From: Candolleomyces eurysporus
Taxonomy: Eukaryota > Basidiomycota > Agaricomycetes > Agaricales > Psathyrellaceae
DNA: 12,452 bases
Direction of reading: 5' to 3'
Assembly (NCBI GenBank): GCA_027579435.1
Contig: JANBPK010001747.1
Coordinates: 1 to 12,452 of the forward strand
The notes under the pieces were generated by a model, which saw only the letters and a program-made list of their open reading frames with translations, did no database searches and was not told the origin of the DNA. Both the position numbers and the translations under genes were made by a program. Shown here piece after piece: positions 1-7,400 of the stretch. Within the stretch, counting starts at the first letter, position 1; every line of letters starts with the position of its first letter.

Positions 1-28
1 GGAGAATACGTCGCCGTTAGATGTGGGA

Positions 29-740
29 CTAACGGACGCACAGAGCCACTGTAAAGCCTATGATTCGTGGGCATACGGGGGTGATCCTCGAAGATGGTGG
101 AGAAGTCGGTGGCGATTCGATGTTGGTCGTGAGTGGCATCGTTGAAGTCTCCGAGCCACCCTGCGTCCTCGAGGGCGCGAGTCTCTGGGCGGCACCATAG
201 TAGTCCAAATCGTTCAACCGGCGTACAACAGGATATTGAGCATCGATAGACCCTCTAATTGAGGTCTTGAGCCAGAGGGAGGGACATGAAAGAGTTTTGG
301 TTCACGAGATGGGAATGCGGATCGAACGGTGGCGGGTATGATAAAAGAATAGGTGGATTGGTGTGAGCCAATTAAATCCGGAGAACAGTAGGGCGATCTT
401 CTCGTTGAGATCCTGTGACTTCCGTCGAGCTGATGCCCGTTTCCTGAGGAAGTAAGAAATTTTCGGTCAAAGCGATCCCGCCGAATACTCCTCCAGCGAT
501 GGCATCAACGGGGGACTTGGGCAGAACTGGAAACAGGGGTAGTTGTGCCATCAAGAGTGGCAATGGTGCTTGGAGGCACAGGATCTCTAGGTGTGGTTGC
601 GATTATGCCCCCGTCTTCTACAAAGGATAGTCCAGGACGAGGGGCGTGGAGGTACCTTGGTGGATAGCGGTAACGGCATAAGTTACCATACAGTAGGAAT
701 AGGGACAAGTACCAACCAGGATTTGCGCACCATCTGCCAT
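29..740 (-). pseudogene. Broken copy of a single-pass membrane protein gene
   Basis: This is the left paralogue of the gene at 2335-3530. Recognisable pieces lie in different frames. One is a C-terminal tail containing GGSETSTMPL (about 120-165). Another is a glycine-rich stretch AGGVFGGIAL (about 463-495) that corresponds to the start of the membrane helix in the right copy. A third is a linker DGTTTPVSSS (about 535-565). After the Gly-rich stretch the reading diverges and the hydrophobic helix is lost. Between about 665 and 690 the sequence jumps from the equivalent of 3085-3105 to the equivalent of about 3478, so most of the extracellular domain is deleted. Several frameshifts would prevent a full-length product. 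The 5' end is approximate: an ATG at 740-738 is homologous to the candidate start of the right copy. It is clearly a pseudogene; the family assignment comes from the better-preserved right copy. Confidence 0.75.
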
Positions 741-1559
741 CTATGTCTACTTCGTCTGATCGCCAAATATTTAAGCCATTGCAAGGCAGGTCCCGATGAT
801 TAGGTTTCTAAAGTCGTTTTCGCGTCGCCTCGCCCGAGGATGGACCGACCTTGTTTCTTGCAGCCTCGGCCTGACTACGTATCCCCGGCTTTCCGTGATG
901 GACGAGCTGGTTACCAGTATTATGCTAGCACAATTCAGAGCGTAGATAGATGGTTTGGTCGACAAAGAGACATTTTGGCTCTCTCGGAATGGAATTCGAA
1001 GAAATGGCGGGCGGGCCGCCTGCGCAACGGCCTAACGCGGAGGCTGTGCTGAGAATTGATGGTAAGGGTGGCTGAGGCCCGGAAAGGCGCCTGAGTCCGG
1101 ACCACCACAATCTGCAGGTTGTCAACGACGAGAATGAGAAGGAAGACGCCTGAGCACAATCTGCCTGATGTATCCATTTCCCTTCCGATGAGCTTCAGTC
1201 TGCATCGTGGCAGGAATAAATTCCCAAGATCCCCCGNCCCGCCGATGTCGTCTCGTACTTCAGTTGCGGGTGAGATTTTGCGGCTATACAAGGTCAAACT
1301 TTAGAGCGCCAGCACGGCATGACAAAAACGCTGGAGAAGAAGCTCTGATGATTGGACTGCCAATGCTACCGCCGTTGAGCTTCGGCGCTTGAGCTCGTCC
1401 GATTTACCAGAAACAATAGTACATCGCATATGTCAAGATCAGGAGAAAATAGGTGGACTGCCTCATGGCTCGTGGAAGCCTTATATGCAGCTATATAAGT
1501 TGTATACGTTGGTTGGACACCCTAAGCTTGTCTACTACCCAGACCCCGTCCACTGAGAT
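741..1559. promoter_or_regulatory. Intergenic region between divergent genes, left copy
   Basis: About 0.8 kb separates the start of the minus-strand membrane pseudogene from the ATG at 1560. It is colinear with 3531-4417, so it is the shared upstream region of the ancestral divergent pair. Short open frames here are not conserved as proteins between the two copies. One N lies at 1237. Apart from the TATA-like box near 1492 I see no recognisable element. Confidence 0.55.
1492..1498 (+). promoter_or_regulatory. TATA-like box (tatataa)
   Basis: The motif tatataa lies 62 bases upstream of the ATG at 1560, a plausible core-promoter distance in a fungus. The corresponding stretch of the right copy (about 4330-4345) has no such motif. 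It is seen only by sequence match, so its activity is unknown. Confidence 0.35.
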
Positions 1560-1747
1560 ATGGCATCTGAGTCTGTAAGTTTTCTTTCTCTTAGCCGCCG
1601 TTATCGCTCTTTGCTGACCGTAAGCTGTAGCGCTGACTATCCCCTCGATTTCAGACGCAAATCAAAGATCTAGGTCTTTATTTTGAGGACGCCGAGCAGG
1701 CAGCGAAAGACAGAATTGAACCCTTGAGATCTCTCCTATGTGCATAA
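1560..1747 (+). pseudogene. Truncated 5' remnant of the DUF6535-type gene
   Basis: This is a 5' fragment homologous to exons 1 and 2 of the gene at 4418. Exon 1 (1560-1574) encodes MASES and is followed by a GTAAGT donor. With the acceptor at 1653-1654, exon 2 continues in frame and contains LYFEDAEQAAKDRIEPL, matching LYLEDAERAAKERVELM of the intact gene. It then runs into a TAA at 1745-1747. The acceptor that corresponds to the intact copy (ending at 1630) would instead give an immediate TGA. The membrane segments and all repeats are missing, because the sequence switches at about 1735-1748 to DNA resembling the gene's 3' flank. It could still make a peptide of about 35 residues, but a deletion remnant is more likely. 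Confidence 0.75.
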
Positions 1748-1824
1748 CGTGGTGTATGATCTCAATATTTACTGTTTAGCAATCATCGCAGACGTGCTTC
1801 AATCGTATTTTGTCGCAACTCATT
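1746..1824. repeat. 3'-flank repeat, copy 1
   Basis: This stretch aligns with 12331-12413, the DNA downstream of the large gene, including acgtggtg, tctcgatattta-like and gac(g/a)tg blocks. It also aligns in part with 2156-2233. All three copies share an exact 11-base core, caatcgtattt (here 1800-1810), followed a few bases later by ctcat. It marks the unit boundary where the left DUF6535-type remnant was fused to downstream sequence. Confidence 0.7.
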
Positions 1825-1866
1825 ATCGACCTGCGATCGACCCTCCACTTGTGGTAGATTGAGCTG
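1825..1866 (-). pseudogene. 42-bp fragment of the membrane-gene tail
   Basis: This short stretch matches 2650-2692 (cytoplasmic tail of the right membrane gene), sharing gacctg, cctccac, tgt and gtaga blocks, with mostly transition differences. The equivalent part of the left copy is at about 234-280. It sits directly after the 3'-flank repeat, so it looks like the remains of another copy of the membrane gene that lost its 3' end by deletion. The match is short and eye-aligned. Confidence 0.45.
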
Positions 1867-2155
1867 TAGAAATTACTTACGCTGGACGAACATTGACGTT
1901 GTTAGTTACCTATACTATCGGGTGACCGTGCGTCCCTGGCTTAGGGAGATGGTATCTGAGAATGGAGAGTCGAACCTTCTGATAGCTCAGCTATCTTGAC
2001 GTGAAAAGTAGTAGGGCGCTTGGTACCTATTTCCGTGACATTATTTATTTATTTATTTCCATTTTTCTGAGATTTCCTTTACACCACCGCTTTGATTATT
2101 GAATACTCTCAGTATGCAGATCGAGAGGTTTCTCCTCTGTTTATAAGTGGTCGTA
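1867..2155. other. Non-coding spacer with a short ATTT microsatellite
   Basis: I see no gene here. There is a tandem tatt/attt run at about 2041-2058 (roughly four units). The rest shows no clear similarity to either unit. Confidence 0.5.
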
Positions 2156-2233
2156 GACGTGTCGCAATCGTATTTCATCACAGCTCATTAAAAACATCCT
2201 ACTTGGTATCGGTATCCGTCTCGAAAGACGGTC
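2156..2233. repeat. 3'-flank repeat, copy 2
   Basis: This stretch aligns base for base with 12375-12452 at the right edge of the window. Shared blocks include gac(g/a)tgtc, caatcgtattt (2165-2175), gctcat, aacatcct, gtatc and gtctc(g/a)aagac. Most differences are transitions. It lies just beyond the 3' end of the right membrane gene. Confidence 0.75.
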
Positions 2234-2334
2234 CCAGAATACAAGTATACTATCACAGAGAAAAGTCCCATATACAAACAAAGGAAGAGGAAGGGGTGTC
2301 CAGCGGGCGCGAGAGAGAATTGAAGATATCCGAA

Positions 2335-3530
2335 TCAAACATATCCAGAATGGGTGGGGCCCTGGGGAGGNGGGCTGTAATTAGGAGAATACGTCGCCGT
2401 AGGATGCGCAACCAACGGACCCACAGGGCCGCTGTAAAGCGTACTATGGCCCATGGAGATACGGTGATCCTCGAAGTTGGTGCCGTTCGGAGGAGAAGCC
2501 GGTGACGATTCGATGCTGGTCATAAGTGGCATCGTTGAAGTCTCCGAGCCACCCGGCGTTCTCCTCAAAGGCGCGAACTTCTGGACGCCCTCAGGTGCGG
2601 GTTGCGGTGCACCAAAGTAGTCCGAGTGGTCCGGCCGGTGTATAACAGGCTATTGACCTGTGACGGATCCTCCACCTGTAGTAGACTGGGCCATAGCGAG
2701 GGACGTGCGCCACGAGATGGGGATGCGGAGGGGACGGTGGTGGGTACAATGGGTGAGGGTGAGGATTGGATGGGCGGGAGCCATTTAAATCCGGAGAATG
2801 GTACGGAGAGGCCTTCTCATTGAGGTCCCGTCGAGCTGCCATCCGCCCTCTGACGAAGTAAAACACCAACACGAAAATTCCAATCAGCACAATACCACCG
2901 AGGACTCCTCCAACAATGGCGCCAACGGGGGTTTTGGATCCGGAACTAGTAGAAGCAGGGGCGGTTGTGCCATCAGGGGTGATGCGAGTGCTTGAGAGCG
3001 CAATTTCACCAGGTGTGGCTGCGATTATGTCCCCGTCTTCTACGAGAAGGTAGTCCAGGACGAGGGGCGCAGAGGTACCTTGGTGGGTCACGGTCAGAGC
3101 GTGGGTTCCCATATCGAGGTCGGGGGTCTCGAAGAAGGTTTGGTAGAGTTGGTTCGTCGTGATGGCGGTCGATCCATTCCATGTAAACCGAACCGGACTC
3201 CTGCTGTCGATGGTGTATGTTCCGCTCGAGGGCTCTGAGGGCAGGCCACCGAGAACTTGTCCCACCCAGGTCAATTTCGTTCAGGTGAACTTGAAGTTGG
3301 CGGTGGATCCCGCCTGCAGAGCCAGCATCGCAGAAAGCATGCGAAACGCTCAGATCCGATTGTTGGTACCGGATCTGGAACAAAGGCCCGCTTGCTGGCG
3401 AAGATGCTGAGTGCGAGTGTAGGTTTGGTTGTAGGTGAGCATAACGGCCAACTATTCTGGTGGGAGTGCAAGAGTCGTTGAGTAGGAATGGGGGCAAATG
3501 AGAAACAAGATTCACGCACCGTCTGTCATC
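2335..3530 (-). pseudogene. Single-pass membrane protein gene, probably disabled
   Basis: The architecture is typical of Agaricomycete surface proteins. It has an extracellular beta-rich region (KLTWVGQVLGG, YTIDSRSPVRFTWNGS, THALTVTHQGTSAPLVLDYL), a Thr/Ser linker, one membrane helix (GGVLGGIVLIGIFVLVFYFV, about 2853-2920), basic residues RGRMAARR, and a Pro/His-rich tail. The tail continues in another frame (HSDYFGAPQPAPEG, then GGSETSTMPL) to a TGA at 2337-2335. Three breaks are visible: an in-frame TGA at 3283-3281 between GSTANFKFT and TKLTWVGQV, a one-base frame change near 2690-2720, and a TAG at 2652-2650. A 63-nt intron with a GTGCGT donor and CAG acceptor (3519-3457) fits near the 5' end. 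The ATG at 3530 is only a candidate start, and the frame between the intron and about 3315 is unresolved. One N is at 2371. No function is known. Sequencing errors could explain the breaks, but the left copy is broken too. Confidence 0.7.
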
Positions 3531-4417
3531 TTTGCCCACTCTGTCTGGTCGCTCGATATTCAGGCCATTGCAAAGCAGGCCACAATGATTAGGTTTTCTC
3601 AAGTCGGTTTCGCCTGTTCCCTTTCGTCCGATTAGCTTCCACGTTCCGTGTTCGACGCCTCGCTAAGGATGGACCGACCTCGTTCCTTACAGCCTTGGCC
3701 TGAGCTGCGTATCCCCAGCTTATCGTGATGAATGAGTTGGTTTAACAAGATTTTGCTTGCGTGATTGAAATGGAGACGGATGATTTGGATTGACCAAGGA
3801 TTGACAGAGAAAATTCTGGCGCTCCCGGGAGTGCAGCCCAGCTGGGAATCACGCAGAGGCTGTGCAGGGTGAAGAGTGCCCCCAGGTTACCTTTCCGTTG
3901 CGATTTTCCGTCCCACAGGCCGTTGCACTCAGGGCCATTGGCTATCTATGATGCGAAGTAAAGTGCTTTTTCATTTTCTCCACGTCAGAGGTTGTCGACC
4001 AGAACAAGAACGAAGACACGCTTGAGCACAATTCATCAGTTCTGTATGAGCCGCAGTCTGTCAATGCATCGTGATTCTCCAGATGGCAGGGAGTCTCGCT
4101 CAAGTACCCTGCCCGCCGGTGTCATTGGGTCCTTCAGGTAAGATTTCACATTTATGCATTGTTTGATTCGAGTGACATATCCTTAAGCGCCAGTACTTAC
4201 AGCATGACGATGATGATTGTACCCGATACTAGTACTACCGTTGCCGAGGTTCAGCGTGTCCAACTGCATATGTAAGCCCGAGTCAAGGGCGCATCAGGTG
4301 GACAGCCTCATGGAAGCCTCGTGGGCTGCTAAATCGGTTGTGAACGTTTGAACGTTGGTAGGAGACCCTTTGTCCACAGCTCACACGCACACCGTTACGC
4401 TCTACTCCACTGAAGAC
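3531..4417. promoter_or_regulatory. Divergent intergenic region, right copy
   Basis: This is the shared 5' region of the minus-strand membrane gene and the plus-strand large gene, colinear with 741-1559. No open frame is conserved between the copies. A stretch just upstream of the ATG (about 4293-4417: ggtggac, cctcatgg, cgttggt, gaga) is kept in both copies. I do not see a clear TATA box at the position where the left copy has one. Confidence 0.55.
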
Positions 4418-7400
4418 ATGGAATCGGTGGGTCTGTTTCTGTTATGTAGCAACTTGCCTGACCGTAAAATCTTAGCGTATCATCGATATTGACGAAGACC
4501 CGGCTCTCAAGCCTGAATTAGAGAGAAAGGACCCTGATCCCGGGTCTGAGTCGAAGCCAGAGGGTGCTGATCCCGAACCTGAATCGAAGAGCAGCAACCT
4601 TGATTTTAGGCCTGGATCGAATATATGGAGCCTCTACCTGGAAGACGCTGAACGAGCAGCAAAGGAGAGAGTCGAACTCATGAAATCAGGCTTATTGGAC
4701 TCTGTTCTCTTATTTGTGCGTGGCCAATAGCCAGTTGAGCATGGAAATCGTTTGGTTGACCTTTTTTGCAGGCCGGTTTATTCGCTGGGGTGGTTTCTTC
4801 TTTTGTTATTGACGCCCGCCGCGACATTCAGGATGACTCGGAGCAGAACCTGCTCAGCGATATACGCGACGCTCTGCGTGGTTCTCCAATCGAAGTTGTG
4901 CGCATCCCTATTTCTGCAAGTTGGATCAGCGCACTGTGGCTTGTTAGCCTATACCTTACCCTCTTCAGCGCAATCATGGGCATCCTCGCAAAAGCATGGC
5001 TAGCAAACCTTATCCCTACCAATACCAGACGTCAAGCATCTGACGCTTACAACCGCTACAAGCTGGACACAGAGTGCACTTACTATCTGCAACCGGCAAT
5101 CACCTTCATGTTCTTGTTGATTCAGATAGCCTCTATCCTGTTCCTCGTCGGGTTGGTTATTCAAAGCATCTCCGACCACCAAACCCTTGGCCACGTCCTC
5201 CTGGGATTTTGTTTGTCGGGCGGTTTGATTTATCTCACCATGGGTTGCCTTCCCTTTGTCACTTCATTATCGTCTTTCCGGACTCCTCTTTCTGACCTCC
5301 TTCTGTTCTTGAAGAGCATCTTCCACTGGAAGGAGGGCCCAAACACAGCCCCAAGCATCGGTGACATCAACGGGTGCTTAGGCGAGATTTTCGTTCACCT
5401 GATCAAATCGCCAAACCCATTACGAGTGGACGCAGCTGTTGCAGAATTGTCTCTCCTTGACTTCGGGGAAAAATGGGTTCAGCTTATTTGTCGTAGTGAA
5501 GCCCCTGAACGCGTGCTAACATGCTTTAGGCTGCATGCTTCAACGCCGGTGGATGACTCATACCAGCAAAATGAGACCCTCTCAAACTACTTGCTTGCCT
5601 TCCTGCGGTTCGCTCACCAATTCGAGGCGAACACGGGGAGGCTCACCGGCAAGCTCGGGGAGATTAATTTAAAAGACTACTTAACCCTCCTTCAGGCGTT
5701 GAAGACTCTACTCGAGCCCGGTCATCCTCTTCATCGGCGGAACACCTTACCTGAAACCCTTCACCCCTTACGATTGGCTCTTAGGACGGAAATCCTTTGC
5801 CTATTCCGGCAACTACCCCTCGAGCACTCCCCGTCTCTCCATCTCATGGATTTTCATTTGACTGAGATGGATGCCTGCCCGTGGAACAGGGTTCAAGGGG
5901 ATATCCGCTCCAGTCACCGACTATACGTTATGCTGGCCGCCTGCCGTGGCGCTCTTCAAGCCCAAAAGAATGTCATGAAAGTTGGCGCACTCATCCTTGG
6001 CCAGTCTATCACTCAGGGTAGGTCACCCGCTCGCACTGGTAATTACAATCAGTTGACATTGAACAATAGCTGGGCTCGCTGTACTGGACATGGAGCGTAC
6101 AAGCGAATGGGCACCCAATATAGCCATGAATGAGCGTCAAATGATTGATGCACAGGGACTGGATGTTTTGTCGCGACTCTTTTCCGCCATGGGTAAGTAT
6201 CCACTTTTCTTAACCGCATGAAAATCAGGGTCTTTAACCTAGTTATCAAGTGACGATCTGGGAAGATATGGCCGTGGATGCGATAAGCAATTCACCATTT
6301 TTGCTTCGAAGCGCAATTCGCGGTGCTTGTCGCCCAAGTAACGGGATATTGGAGGCCCTTGTTTTAGGATTCGCTCCAACCGGTCGCGCATTCCGACTCC
6401 ACGCAATCAGAATGCTCAATCAAGTCCCAGAGTTGAGTGGTGAGGAAAATTAATTGGATAATTCAAGAAACGTACCTCAAAGTTCCGCAGCCGATCTGTT
6501 CAGTTCCACCTCAATTACCACTATCTCGAATCTGATCGTATACGAGGATGAGGATTTCAAAGAGGACGGGCTGCAAATACTCGTGCATTTGGTGACATCC
6601 TCAAATGAAATGATGCCTCTAGTGACCACTGCTCTGCTTGCCAGTGTTCGGACGGGGCTCTATCATAATGAAAATGAACAGATTCTGCACACTATCGCGT
6701 TTGTCAGAACCATCTGGGATGGTGCGTGGCTCGCTACCAGTGAGTTAACAATGAGTTCACATATACCCTTTTTCAGATCTCGGGAGCCCATTCTACTCCC
6801 TTATCAACCAATGTATCCCTCGCTTGGTTGAGATTGCCTTGACTGAACAATCCACAAATATTTGTCAGTGTGCACTGCACCTGGCGAAAGATGTATGGGC
6901 AAGAGGTAATCGAATCCCAGCTTCATATACTCTGTTATTCTAACATCCACCACCTTCTTACAGGATTTGCAACAGAGATCAAGAATGCTATACTGAAGAC
7001 CCTCAACACAAGGTGGGACAGCCTGAGATTACACAAGCATCGACATATTGTGCATGAGCTATCAGAACTTCTGGAAGACGATGGATCCAAAGATGCCTTG
7101 GAAAAGCCGTCATATGCTTTTGCATGGGAGCACCCCAGTGACCTGGTTGTTGACATATTCCCTGCTGTGTTTGAGCGGGTTGTCAGGAATGCCATCAATG
7201 GTAGCAACTTTGTTGTTGGGATAGCCATTGCTCTCCTTGAGAAACTTAGCAAGGATGGTGAGCTTCAAAATAAGTGGCATATTGGATTGCAATTAATGCC
7301 ATGTACTGCAGGTCGCATCAGTGGCATGCTGAAGGTTGACGCACTAACCTGGCTGGAAACTGCTGCAGCATCACGGCCTAGTTCATGGCCAATTCGCCAC

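Larger units (their letters stand above)
1..1747. repeat. Left copy of a duplicated divergent gene-pair unit
   Basis: This block is colinear with 2384-4715. Both start with the same ten bases (ggagaatacg). Matching stretches follow through the membrane gene, the intergenic region (for example 851-869 against 3680-3698, where the differences I compared are all transitions) and the first two exons of the DUF6535-type gene. The left copy is shorter because part of the membrane gene (about 370 bp) and an acidic insert in the second gene's exon 2 are missing. I read the alignment by eye, so endpoints are approximate. Confidence 0.85.
2384..4715. repeat. Right copy of the duplicated divergent gene-pair unit
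   Basis: This is the counterpart of 1-1747 and contains the better-preserved membrane gene, the intergenic region and the first two exons of the large gene. Conserved anchors run from the common first ten bases, through the intergenic cgaggatggaccgacc-like block (about 3665-3680), to the shared exon-2 segment around 4630-4690. Confidence 0.85.

Noticed and set aside
2041..2058. ATTT run as a sign of a transposon tail or insertion site
   Set aside because: It is only about four units, with no adjoining element, terminal repeats or target-site duplication.
3006..3602. 198-codon minus-strand open frame through the membrane gene
   Set aside because: Its downstream half runs antiphase to the conserved extracellular and helix-encoding frame, and its equivalent is not kept in the left copy. 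It is a shadow frame, though its first codons may overlap the true 5' exons.
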